Source: Diphasiastrum complanatum (taxonomy: Eukaryota > Streptophyta > Lycopodiopsida > Lycopodiales > Lycopodiaceae). Taken from it: a stretch of 64,000 bases of DNA. The notes under the pieces are model-generated. The model did no database searches. It was given only the letters and a program-made list of their open reading frames with translations, and was not told where the DNA came from. The stretch is from contig CM055095.1 of NCBI GenBank assembly GCA_029204225.1, positions 72,397,490 through 72,461,489 on the forward strand, in the 5' to 3' direction. This document shows positions 1 through 10,200 of this stretch, piece after piece (the stretch's first letter is position 1; every line of letters starts with the position of its first letter). A program made the translations under genes and the position numbers.

Positions 1-2
1 CA

Positions 3-350
3 CCGAGGCCTGAGGGCGAAGCCAGGAGGAAGCTCGAGGAAGATGTCCGAAGGCACAATGAAAGGCATCGGAAGCAAGAGGCAGACATTGCAGAGATGCT
101 GCGAGAGACTCGGCAGAGACACCCAAAGCTGCAAATCCCCGCCCTCGCTGTGGCCCCCGCCCCCGCTGTTGAGCTGGATTTGGATGAGCAGAGCGGAATG
201 AACTTCACACGGCCGCAGCTCATCATGGTCAGGGAAAGGGTTGCCCGCCGTCGTGCTAACCAGGAGGCAGCTCGGGCTAACCGGGAGGCAGAGCGAGAGC
301 GTCAGAACAATGCACCTGACGAGGGCGAGGAGTCAGTGGAGGATCCATAG
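3..350 (+). CDS. ORF2 of hAT copy Z (5'-truncated by window edge)
   Basis: Open frame of 115 codons from base 3 to a TAG at 348-350. It is the same protein as the ORF2 of copies B (6,401-6,749) and C (18,320-18,685). The N-terminal half is charged and helical-looking (EARRKLEEDVRRHNERHRKQ), the centre has a Pro/Ala linker, and then come ELDLDEQ and a basic block with RRRANQEAARANREAERERQ, ending in an acidic tail. The start codon lies left of the window, judging by copy C. No known domain is recognised, and function is unknown. The copy has no frameshift. Its downstream flank matches copy B to about 525 and then jumps directly to a transposase-side terminus, so this copy has lost ORF1. Confidence 0.6.
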   Translation, partial: PRPEGEARRKLEEDVRRHNERHRKQEADIAEMLRETRQRHPKLQIPALAVAPAPAVELDLDEQSGMNFTRPQLIMVRERVARRRANQEAARANREAERERQNNAPDEGEESVEDP

Positions 351-529
351 GAATGTTTAGAATAAATGGGGTTTGGCCGTATGTGGCTGACTGTTGTTAT
401 GTAATTTTTGGCAGTAGATGAGGCAACATTTAGTGTCTAAAAAAAGTGTAAAGAACAGCCCCAGCCGTATATGGCGAGAATACGTATTGTAATTTTGATA
501 CATCTGATGAATTAATGTATGGTGTATAT
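351..529. other. Shared 3' flank of ORF2 (copy Z)
   Basis: This non-coding stretch is closely similar to 6,750-6,925 downstream of ORF2 in copy B. Both share the landmark CCCCAGCCGTAT and the ACATCTGATGAATTAATG segment. The similarity stops near 525, where a head-type terminus begins, marking the deletion breakpoint that removed the transposase gene from copy Z. Confidence 0.55.
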
Positions 530-700
530 ATTGTGGTATCGCAAATCAGTATGGATCCGCGGTACCACAGTGGATCCGCGGTACCGGGATCCCGGATCCG
601 AGTACCGCTGTATATATATATATATATATCCTGCGGTACTGGGTACCGCGGGACCATACTGGTACCACGGTACCACAATATAATATATTATTTAATATTT
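530..700. repeat. Head-to-head terminal junction between copies Z and A
   Basis: A (TA)n core at about 610-629 is flanked on both sides by modules rich in GGTACC, CCGCGG and GGATCC palindromes. The left module matches the B head (11,790-11,890) and the right module matches the C head (13,107-13,195). The two half-junctions face each other, so the transposase ends of Z and A are fused around the TA run. Confidence 0.65.
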
Positions 701-977
701 AATTTTTTTTACTAAACCTACCCGCCCCCCTCGCATTTCATCCGAAATTTTTTTGCGCCCTCCTCCGCCCTGCCATCGCTGCTATTTCCGCCTGCCTGCC
801 TTCGATTCCTTGCGTCGCCCCTCGCCCACGCAACGCCCTGCCTTGCATCTGACTTGCTTCGCCCTGCCTTCGCCCATTTTCAACGTCTCTCCAACAGTGA
901 ACCCTGCTATTTTTTTTCCAATCCATCCTTCCAGCTTTAGCTTCATCTGCATTTTTTCCCTAGTTTTCTCCATCGCA

Positions 978-3900
978 ATGGTGCAATCCGACCTTTCCGG
1001 ACTGTGGGACGAGGTAGACATTGTCAGGGGGGTTGCCGACAAGTCCAACAAGACCGGTCAGAAGATCGTGCGTTGTCGATATACTCTCGTCGAATTTGCT
1101 GCGTCCCTCACTCGCCTTAAAGGCCACTTGCTCGGTGCATGTGCCAAAAATGGTGCCACCTTAAATGCTGCCCCTTGTGGAAGCATGTCCATCCCCGACA
1201 GGCAGCGACTACTGGACACCTACGGGCCGCGGCTCGTGGCGGGGGAGAACACCATTTCGGAGGGCGTTCTCCGGTTTTGCACCGCTCCTTGTGTGGCTGA
1301 CCCAGAGTTGCTGCCTGCTTGGCTGGCACGCACGAGGAGAGGGAGTTCATCCTCATCCCATCCCATTGCCCCTCATCCCCCTCAGACAGCTCCGCCACAC
1401 ACACCCCCATCTGCACCCATTCCGGTGGATCCCGTCCCATCGCGTCCGCCAGTTGCCACTGCGGTTCCACCACCACGTCCTGTTGCTCGCACGCCCCCAG
1501 TTTACAATTTTCTCATGGACTCTCCGCCACCCGAGCAGGTCCAGGATGCTACTGACGAGGCCTTCGAGGATGTGAATGAGATCCCTTCTTCCTTCCCTTC
1601 CCATCCGGATGACCTCCCTAGCCAGCAGTTTTCATATCCCATGCCAGATCTTGCCCCTCCACCAGTGCACCCGACTTATTCTGCTGCACCCATCCTTGCC
1701 AGTGCATCCCACTCTCCCCATTCCATGTCTACAACCGATGCATCCACTAGTGCCCAGTCTGTTGCGTCATCGTCCATTCCCGTCACGGTTGGTGCACCAT
1801 GCTGGAGGTCCACCACCCGTCGCCCACCAGGTAGAGCCCTTGTGCAGCAGCAGACCATTCGCGGCGCGCATCAGCCGCACATGGACTGAGAGACAACAAA
1901 GGCCGTGGCCAATTTGATTTACGAGTTGAACCTACCTTTTGCCATCACCGATTCTGAGCCCTTCAGAAGGGCATTCCGCCTTGCACAGTCTGTCAGCCCT
2001 AGCTGGAGAGTCCCTGGTTCAGAGGTTGTCCGCACACACATGCTGAGAGATAGGGTCGAGTCCTTGTCTAGAGAGATGAAGCCTCTACGCCGCCACTGGG
2101 CCACATATGGATGCAACATCATGTCCGATGGCTGGACTGATGTCAGGAGGAGGCCGATCCTCAACATCTTGGTCTCCAACTGCATGGGTACACAGTTTTT
2201 GAGAGCCGTGGATTGCATCGGAGAGTTCCTGCAGCTGCCCATCTTGCAGCCAGAGAGGTAAGCGGTACAGTGTTGTAATTGTTCTTTATCTTTTCAGTGT
2301 TTGCTAGTTTGTTTTTCTGTCGATGTTATGGTTTTTCCAAAATTTGCTTCGACTTCGTGCAGAATGACGGAGCTGAGGTTCATTTGGGAGACGCGCTGGA
2401 ACAACTTTCACAGGAGTATCCACAGCGTTGCACACATCTTGCATCCCCTCTTCCTCTCTCCGACACAGACAGGGAGCTCAAGTCGGATTGGCTTGGATCT
2501 ACAGGGTGGGTCCACACCTTGGCTTGGATCCTATCAGACTCATGGAGGAGCTAGCTGCATTTCATTTCGGGATGGGCACGTTCGGTCACCCGGCTGCTCA
2601 GGATCTAGAGAGGAGGCAGCTCCCCATTACCTGGTGGACCATGTTCGGTAGCACCTATCCCTCCATAAAGCGTCTTGCATTGCGGGTCCTTTCACAGGTA
2701 TGCATCTCTCATCTCATCCTCTCTTGCTGTGTTTCATTGACATTCCACCCGTGCACATGTGCTGAACCATTTCATTGCACGTACCACAGGATTGTGCTGC
2801 CTCCGTGTGTGAGCGTAATTGGAGCACATGGGAAGAAACAGACTGTCAGTGAGTCAGCTAGAGCGGTTGGTGTTCTGCAACACCAACGCACATCTCGCCA
2901 GGAGACTGCCGACCATTACGAGCGCATTGCAGGTGATGGGCTATTCTCCCATAGCATGTTGGTTGACGTCTCACTAAAATGTAGGATTCAATTTCTGATC
3001 AAGTTGTTGTTCTGACACGCTCAATTTTGACCTTGCAGACGAAGATATCTGATTTGGAGCACCAAGTTGTACGGACAACGTCCATCCCATGCCTGCAGAT
3101 GACTTGGGCACACAGTTGATGGCAAAGAGAGAGAGGGAGCTTGCTGAGATGAGAGAGAGAGAGAGCTTGGGCTTGAGCATAGAGAGCCTCCATTGTATGA
3201 GGTAGATGAGCCAGTGTCAGAGGATGAGCATGATGAGGATGAGCCCATTCGGGTTGTGTTTGCCAGATCAGAGAGGGATGCGGCAGATGATACAGGTGCA
3301 GGGCACACGCCACGGGCAGGAGTCACAGGTGCATCACGTGGCAGAGGTGGGGCACATGGCACAGGTTATACCGGGAGACAGGCAAGGCACACAGGGGGGC
3401 CCAGTGGCATACCTACCTATGTCGATATGATGGAGGAGGCTCTTGATAGAGGGCAGAGTGATTTAGATGCCGGTCCTGCAACTGCTTGGATGCGTTCAGT
3501 ACAGAGTCATGGCCATTACTACGACAACACACCAGAAGAGGCACCAGATGACTTTGATTGCACAGATTGGGAGGCCTTGAAGGGTCTACAGGGTGCACAT
3601 GATGAGCCACGGGATGAGGCACGGGTTGATTCAGGGGATGGTGCACAGGATGATTCAGGGGTTGGTGCACAGGATGAGGCCTTGAGCCTAGAGAATTTGT
3701 ATTCAGATGCCCAACTAGACGACTTGATTGCCACATTGGATTCAGAGACTCAGCAGATGCCGAGTGTCAGGGCACCAACTTCATCTCTTGCCAGCATGCC
3801 ATACACAGAGTCCCAGCCAGAGCAGCCACATGAGGTGCCTACAGTTCCTCTAGTTCCTCAGAGACCGATGCCATTCAGGCCTGCAGCCTCTCCATCGTCG

Positions 3901-4240
3901 TCCACTTCTGCAGCACCAGGTCTCCATGGCAGGCCACCATCTGTGCCCAGGTTTTCTCTTGCAGCGCCCACATCCACAGTGGCTCCTCCAGTGGCAACAC
4001 CCACTTCACATCCTCCTCCTTTGGCAGCACCCACTCCACTGGCTCCCCCTTTGGCAGCACCCAGGATGTACCAGTACCGGCCACCGCAGCGCCCCCTTTT
4101 AGTACATATCGCCGCTGTACTTGCCTCCTGCACATCCAGTTCCTCCACCAGCAGCAGCCCCACTGGCACACACTCCACGAGCTCATCCTCCTCGCTCAGC
4201 TGCACAGGGAGTTCCCTCTTTTGCTTCCCTATGCAGTAGA
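978..4240 (+). pseudogene. hAT transposase (BED/DUF659 type), copy A, multiply disrupted
   Basis: The start MVQSDLSGLWDEV matches copy C. The BED finger is damaged: the CRYC zinc pair of C reads CRYT here. A premature TGA at 1,887-1,889 replaces an Arg codon. The DUF659 start (MSDGWTDVRRRPILNILV) is present to about 2,215. About 600 nt of the core, including the VVTDNATN segment, are deleted between GGATTG repeats seen in copy C, and reading resumes at FLQLPILQPER. The exon 1 donor is at 2,258. Exon 2 (from about 2,363) has a 7-nt loss near 2,465, exon 3 (about 2,791-2,930) has lost around 20 nt after ERNWSTW, and exon 4 (3,041 onward) shifts frame near 4,095. It cannot encode an active enzyme. 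Confidence 0.75.
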
Positions 4241-4500
4241 TGGGGCACAAACAGATCTTATTTTCAATAGCTATTTGGTTGTATTTGCTCTGGTTTTCAA
4301 TAAATGCTCAGGGGGTTCGGGGGGCAGTAGCCCCCCCAGAAACAAGGGGTCCGGGGGGCGGTAGCCCCCCCATGGGGGGTTTGGGGGGCAACGCCCCCAA
4401 AAAAGAAATTAAAAATTAAAAAAAAATGGGTGCGCCCAACCCCGCGTCCGGGGGTCCGACACGCCCGGACGCCAGGGGCGGACGCGGAATGGCCGCACCC
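4241..4500. repeat. GC-rich hairpin insertion in copy A
   Basis: This segment interrupts the ORF1 tail. It begins with a stretch (GCAGTAGATGGGGCACAAA) that recurs at about 19,505, then carries stacked G-run/C-run palindromes such as GGGGGGCGGTAGCCCCCC. Similar G/C hairpins lie at 12,510-12,560 and 19,700-19,775, inside the foldback repeats described separately. After it, ORF1 tail sequence is repeated from about 4,500. Confidence 0.55.
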
Positions 4501-4890
4501 GGCACGCCCCTTTCAGTACATATCGCCACTGTACTCGCCTCCTGCACAGCCAGTTCCTCCACCTGCAGCAGCCCCACGGGCACACACTCCACGAGCTCAT
4601 CCTCCTCGCTCAGGTGCACAGGGAGTTCCCTCTTTTGCTTCCCTATCCCACCCGGTCTCAGCTTGGGCCCAGCCTAGCCAGGCAGGTGATTTGCATGGGG
4701 GTGACGAGGCATTGACAGCTCCTCTTGTCCGCAAGAGACCAGGAAGGCCCAAGGGTGCACCGAACAAGAAAGGCAAGGCACAGAAACTGCCAGGGAAGAG
4801 AGGACGACCATGCAGGGCTCCAGGTACAGCTAGAGGTGCAGCATTACAGCCAGCTGGACTAGGTGTCGTTGGTTTGGCTTGCTTGGGGGC
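4501..4890 (+). pseudogene. Duplicated ORF1 tail fragment in copy A
   Basis: The sequence from about 4,505 repeats the proline-rich tail already present at about 4,095-4,225 and then continues into the AT-hook region (KRPGRPKGAPNKKGKAQ and KRGRPCRAPG) and GLACLGAD. It stops there and joins the subterminal repeats, so the last ~60 codons seen in copy C are missing. It is a partial tandem duplication with an insertion between the two halves. Confidence 0.65.
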
Positions 4891-5130
4891 TGACAGATTT
4901 GCTGCTCCCCCACATGCTGCACTTCGATTGGGTCCGTGGTCTGCTCCCCCACAGTGCCCATGTGCTACTGTACCTGCCCCATGTATTGCTCCCCGACGTG
5001 CTGCACTCCGATTGGGTCCGTGGTCTCCCCCCCCCACAGTGCCCATGTGACGGTGTACCTGTCCGGATTTGTTGCCCCCCCACATGCTGCACTCCCATTG
5101 ACCACAAGGTCTGCTCTCCCACAGTGACCC
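4890..5130. repeat. Subterminal ~85-bp repeats, copy A (about 3 units)
   Basis: Three imperfect units contain CACATGCTGCACT, a GATTGGGTCCGTGGTCT segment and a CCCACAGTGCCCATGTG segment. The same units occur inverted in copy B at 5,640-6,150 and in shorter form in copy C at 18,890-19,100. They lie just inside the tail terminus, upstream of where ORF2 would start. Confidence 0.7.
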
Positions 5131-5354
5131 CAGTACAGTTCCCCTGTACAGTAACATCTTTTTTCTAAACCCTAACCCTTTTTTTTTCCTGAATTTTTTT
5201 ACCTTGTATTAGCCTGTTAAAAGGGTTTTTTATTAAAAAAATAAAAATAATAATAATAAAAAATATTTTTTTTTGTGGTGCTGCCCTGGTATCGCTGGTC
5301 TGAGTGCGGCACCGCGGTACCACCATTATGGTACCGCGGTACCACGTGCCACTA

Positions 5355-5406
<52 letters not shown>

Positions 5407-5640
5407 TAGTGGCACGTGGCACGTGGTACCGCCATTATGGTACCGCGGTACCATAATGGTGGTACCGCGGTGCCGCACTCAAACCAGCGATACCAAAGCG
5501 GCACCACAAAAATAATATTTTTTATTATTTAAAAAAAAAACCCTTTTAACAGGCTAAAAGTAGGTAAAAAATTCAAGAAAAAAAAAGGGGTACGGTTTAG
5601 AAAAAAGATGTTACTATACAGGGGGACTGTACTGGGGGCA
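5131..5640. repeat. Tail-to-tail palindromic junction of copies A and B
   Basis: A (TA)n core at 5,357-5,404 is bounded by CACTATGATAT and ATATCATAGTG. The flanks mirror each other outward through GGTACC-rich blocks, A/T-rich spacers (mirrored AAAAGGGTTTTTT/AAAACCCTTTT), the CTGTACAGTAACATC/GATGTTACTATACAG segment, and on into the subterminal repeats. The palindrome arms together exceed 1 kb. Such a structure should extrude as a cruciform and is hard to clone or assemble. Confidence 0.75.
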
Positions 5641-6150
5641 CTGTGGGAGAGCAGACCTGGTGGTCAATGGGAGTGCAGCATGTGGGGGGGCAGCAAATCC
5701 GGACAGGTACACCATCACATGGGCACTGTGGGGGAGCAGACCACGGACCCAATCGGAGTGCAGCATGTGGGGGAGCAATACATGGGGCAGGGTACACCGT
5801 CACATGGGCACTGTGGAGGAGCAGACCATGGACCCAATCGGAGTGCAGCATGTGGGGGAGTAATACATCCGGATAGGTACACCGTCACATGGGCACTATG
5901 GAGGAGCAGACCATGGACCTAATCGGAGTGCAGCATGTGGGGGAGCAATACATGGGAGAGGTACAGTAGCACATGGGCACTGTGGAGGAGCAGACCATGG
6001 ACCCAATTGGAGTGCAGCATGTGGGGGAGCAATACATCCGGACAGGTACACCGTCACATGGGCACTGTGGAGGAGCAGACTATGGACCCAATCGGAGTGC
6101 AGCATGTGGGGGAGCAATACATGGGGCAGGTACAGTAGCACATGGGATCA
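5641..6150. repeat. Subterminal ~85-bp repeat array, copy B (6 units)
   Basis: Units begin near 5,646, 5,731, 5,818, 5,904, 5,988 and 6,073 with GGAGCAGACCATGGACCC or a close variant, followed by AATCGGAGTGCAGCATG and ACCGTCACATGGGCACTGTGG. Two unit flavours appear: one with a CATCCGGACAGGTACAC spacer and one with CATGGGGCAGGTACA. The position fits subterminal transposase-binding repeats of hAT elements or a promoter array for ORF2. Both are inference. Confidence 0.7.
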
Positions 6151-6189
6151 TCAACAAAAACAAATTGGGAAACAGGCTGTGGGGTTAAA

Positions 6190-6400
6190 TAGGCACTCAC
6201 GAGACAGTGAGAGAGCCAGTGAGAGGCTGTGAGAGGCATTGTGAGAAGCTGTGAGGGAGAGCCAGCGGGAGGCTGTGAGAGAGAGGCATTGTGAGAGGCT
6301 GTGTCACAGACCGAATGAGAGGCTGTAAGAGAGCCAGTGAGAGCCATTGAGAGGCTGTGAGAGGCTGTGAGGGTCATTTCGAGCAACAGGGTGTCGTGAG
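6190..6400. repeat. Short GTGAGAGGCT repeats leading into ORF2 (copy B)
   Basis: About a dozen irregular copies of GTGAGAGGCTGTGAG / GAGAGCCAGTGAGAG lie directly upstream of the ORF2 start codon at 6,401. Copy C has the counterpart on the opposite strand at 18,720-18,830 (CCTCTCACAGC). The stretch probably forms the 5' leader or promoter of ORF2. Confidence 0.5.
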
Positions 6401-6749
6401 ATGGCGGAGGGCGAAGCCAGGAAGAAGCTCGAGGAAGAGGTCCGAAGGCACAACGAAAGGCATCGGAAGCAAGAGGCAGACATTGCAGAGATGCTGCGAG
6501 AGACTCGGCAGAGACACCCAGAGCGGCAGATCCCCCCCCCCCCCCCCTGTGGCCCCCGCCCCCGCTGTCGAGCTGGATTTGGATGAGCAGATCGGAATGA
6601 ACTTCACACGACGGCAGCTCATCATGGTCAGGGAAAGGGCGGCTAGACGTCGGGCTGACCAGGAGGCAGCTCAGGCTAACCGGGAGGCAGAGCGAGAGCG
6701 ACATAACAATGCTCCTGACGAGGGCGAGGAGTCAGTGGAGGATCCATAG
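6401..6749 (+). pseudogene. ORF2 of copy B, frameshifted in a C-run
   Basis: It starts at ATGGCGGAGGGCGAAGCC (MAEGEARKKLEEEVRRHNER) and would end at the TAG at 6,747-6,749 with DEGEESVEDP. A run of 16 C at 6,532-6,547 in the proline linker breaks the frame: the first half reads in one frame and the second half (VELDLDEQIGMNFTRRQ onward) in another. Copies Z and C are open here with a shorter, interrupted C stretch. The run could also be a sequencing length error. The product is the same unknown charged protein as the other ORF2 copies. Confidence 0.6.
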
Positions 6750-7248
6750 GAATGTTTAGCATAGATGGGGTCTAGCCATATGTGGCTGACTGTTGTTATG
6801 TGATGTTCATCAGTAGATGAGGCAGTATTTAGTGTCTAGCATGGTGTAAAGAACAGCCCCAGCCGTATGCGGCGGGAATACGTATTGTAATTTTGATACA
6901 TCTGATGAATTAATGTACAGTGTGTTTTTTGTGAAATGCGTGCCTTGTGTATTGCAATCTGATGTATGTGATTATGAAATGCTATCAGGGGGGTTGTATT
7001 TCTGTGTTCTGCATATGCTCTCAAACTCTATAGTGAAAACTAATTGAAAACATGCACACACCATTTGAAGTAAAACTGCAAGTAGAACATCACAATTACA
7101 AATTGACAAATACACATTGTGCAGTGAATAGAATATGTCCAACACTAAATATAATATGAAAAATGGTCTGAATACAGTGTTCGACCATCTGGCCGCCAAA
7201 CATGGAACATGATATCAAATTGCTAAAAATAAAATGATAGAGCTACAA
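6750..7248. other. Intergenic region between convergent ORF2 and ORF1 (copy B)
   Basis: About 500 bp of AT-rich sequence separates the ORF2 stop and the ORF1 stop. The first 175 bp are shared with copy Z. The corresponding interval in copy C is 17,800-18,319. No further gene is seen. Confidence 0.5.
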
Positions 7249-10200
7249 TCAATGATCTGCCTCAAACTCAGATGAATGCTCCGGAGACAACTCAGGGCCC
7301 CGAGCTGACTCTCGCAACTGATATCTATGTCTGTCTGGTACTGGCATGGGCTGTGTATCCGAGGGGGAAGACTCATCATCCTCATCCTCCCAATCTGCCT
7401 CCGCATCAGCCCCCAAGCAGGCTAAACCAACAACACCTACTGCAGCTGGCTGTAATACTGCACCTCTACCAGCAACTGGAGCCCTGCGAGGTCGTCCTCT
7501 CTTCCCTGGCAGTTTCTGTGCCCTGCCTTTCTTGTTCGGTGCACCCTTGACCCTTCCTGGCCTCTTGCAGACGAGGGGAGCCGTCAATGCCTCATCACCC
7601 CCATGCAGATCACCTGGCTGACTAGGTTGGGCCCAAGCTGCGGTCGGCTGGGATAGAGTAGCTAAAGATGGGTGTCCCTATGCAGCTGATAGTGGAGGAT
7701 AGGTCCGAGGGGTGTGTGCCCGTGGGCCTGCTGCTGGTGGAGGAACTAGATGTGGAGGGGCCATCCCTGTAGGAGGCAAGTACAACGGCGATAAGTACTG
7801 AAAGGGGCGGTGTGGTGGATGGTACTGGTACATCCTGGGTGCTGCCAAAGGAGGAGCCGGTGCCGTGGGTACTGCCAATGGAGGAGGATGTGCTGTGGGT
7901 GCTGCCACTGGAGGAGCGTCTGTAGATGTGGGTGCTGCAAGAGAAGATCTGGGCACAGATGGTGGCCTGCCATGGAGACCTGTTGCTGCAAAAGTGGATG
8001 GCGATGAAGGGGCTGCAGGCCTCAACGGTATCGGTGGCACTGGAGGTGCTGTGCGGCGCACATACACCCTCTGAGGAACTAGAGGAACTGCAGGCACCTC
8101 GTGTAGCTGCTCTGGCTGAGACTCTGTGTAGGGCATGCTGGCTAGAGAGGATGGGGGTGCCCTAACGCTCGGCATCTGTTGGGCCTCTGAATCCAAGTCT
8201 GCAATCAAGTCGTCCAGCTGGGCATCCGAATACAAATGCTCTGGGCTCTGGGACTCATCATGAGCACCATCCTCTGGATCATCCCGTGCCTCATCCTGTG
8301 CACCATGCGGACCCTGCATGGCCTCCCAATCGGTACAATCAAAGTCATCTGGTGACTCCTCTGGTGTGCTGTCATAGAAATGCCTATGGCTCTGTGATGC
8401 ACGCATCCAAGCAGTTGCGGAAGGTAAACCCAAATCACTCTGCTCCCTATCAAGAGCCTCCTCCATCATATCAACATAAGAAGGTATGCCACTGGCCCCC
8501 CCTGTGTGCCCTGCCCGTCTCCTAGTATAATCTGTGGCATGTGTCCCACCTCTACCACGTGATGCACCTATGACCCCTGCTCTAGGCGTGTGCCCAACAC
8601 CTGTATCATATGCCTCATCCCGCTCTGATCTGGCGAACACAACCCGAATGGGCTCATCCTCATCCTGATCATCCTCTGACATTGGCTCATCTGCCTCGTA
8701 CAATGGAGGCTCTCTGTGCTCAAGCCCAAGCTCTCTCTCTCTCATCTCGGCAAGCTCCCTCTCTCTCTCTGCCATCAACTGTGTGCCCAGGTCATCTGCA
8801 GGCATGGGATGGGTGCTGTCCGTAGGCAAGTCAACCTGGCGCTCCAAATCATATATCTTCGTCTGCAAGGTTTAAAATTTGCATGTCAGGGAGACAACTC
8901 TATCAAGAAATGAAACCAACATACCAGGAGTCAACCAACATGCTATGAAAGATTAGCTTATCACCTGCAATGCGCTCGTAATGGTCGGAAGTCTCCTGGC
9001 GAGACGTGCGTTGGTGCTACAGAACACCAACCGCTCCAACTGACTCACTGACAACCGGTTTCTTCTCCTCGTGTGAATGAGTGCCCATGTGCTCCAATTA
9101 CGCTCACACGAGGCAGCACAGTCTTGTGGTACGTGCATTGAAATACTTCAGCACATTGTCTTCAACGAAACACAGCAATGGAGGATAAAATGAGATGCAT
9201 ACCTGAGAAAGGACACGCAGTGCAAGACGCTATATAGATGGGTATGTGCTACCGAACATGGTCCACCAGCTAATGGGTAGCTGCCTCCTCTCTGGATCCT
9301 GAGCAGCCGGGTGGCCAAATGTGCCCATGCCAAAACGAAATGCAGCAAGCTCCTCCATGAGCCTGATAGGATCCAAACCAATGTGTGGACCCACTCTGTG
9401 AATGTACTAAAGCCAATCGGCCTCGAGCTCCCTGTCTGCGATCTATGTTGGAGAGAGGAAGAGGGGATGCAGTATGTGTGCAACGCTGTGGATACTCTTG
9501 TGGAAGTAGTTCCATTGCGTCTCCCAGATGAACTTCAGCTCGGTCATCCTGCAGGTGAGAGGCATGTGGTGTAGGGCATTACGATAAAACTTAACATTGA
9601 CAGAAAAACAAACTAGCAATCACTAAAAAGATAAAGGCCAATTACATTACTATACCGCTTACCTCTCTGGCTGCAAGATGGGCAGCTGCAGGAACTGTCC
9701 AATCCGGTCCATGAGCTCATATACCAGTCCAAGTGTCGACCCCTCGCTGTCAGCCATGCGGAGCACAATGTAAAGTGGTCGAAGCAGTCTTGACAATGTC
9801 TGTGCATCCCTCCAGAACTGGTCTCCCCTCACCGTGGAAGAAAAGTGCTCCCCATCCTCAGTGCGCGGAAATGTACTGGCACACCAAAGATCACTGGCAA
9901 CCATCTGTAGAAGCTGCGCCCTACACCTGATCAGACGGTCGATGACCACCAAGTCGAATGCAAAGCGTGTGGGGGCTGGCTTATGGAGGTCTAGATGGCT
10001 GAACACCCGGAACATGGCAAGAACACGCCTCTTCCTGGTGACTTTTGTCACCAGGAAGAGGGCCTCACGGACGATGGCTCTAACCCAGGGAAGTGCACCT
10101 ATGTCCCCCATCAGAAGGTCTATGCCGTGCGCGGCACAGGGGGTATGAACAATGTGAGGGAACTCGGCCTCTAGCAGTACACCCATCTGAATGCAGTTCG

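Larger units (their letters stand above)
630..5356 (+). mobile_element. hAT-like element copy A (defective)
   Basis: The element runs from the (TA)n core at 610-629 to the (TA)n core at 5,357-5,404, about 4.7 kb, and is shorter than copies B and C. It keeps the ORF1 head, exons 1-4 in damaged form, a GC-rich insertion at about 4,240-4,500, a duplicated ORF1 3' segment, three subterminal repeats and a tail terminus. ORF2 is missing: the duplicated ORF1 tail runs straight into the subterminal repeats near 4,890. The element is inferred to be non-autonomous. Confidence 0.6.

Noticed and set aside
753-977. N-terminal extension of the copy A transposase upstream of 978
   Set aside because: The frame is open by chance in the GC-rich leader. 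Copies B and C start at the MV(Q/H)S methionine.
4890-6150. Protein-coding reading of the A/B tail repeats (frames with CCTPIG or GPNRSAACGG repeats)
   Set aside because: These frames come from the tandem ~85-bp repeats, appear in several frames at once, and lack any conserved start.
9834-10148. Plus-strand ORFs opposite the copy B transposase, and the equivalent minus-strand ORFs in copies A and C
   Set aside because: They are antisense shadows of the GC-rich transposase coding sequence with no independent conservation.
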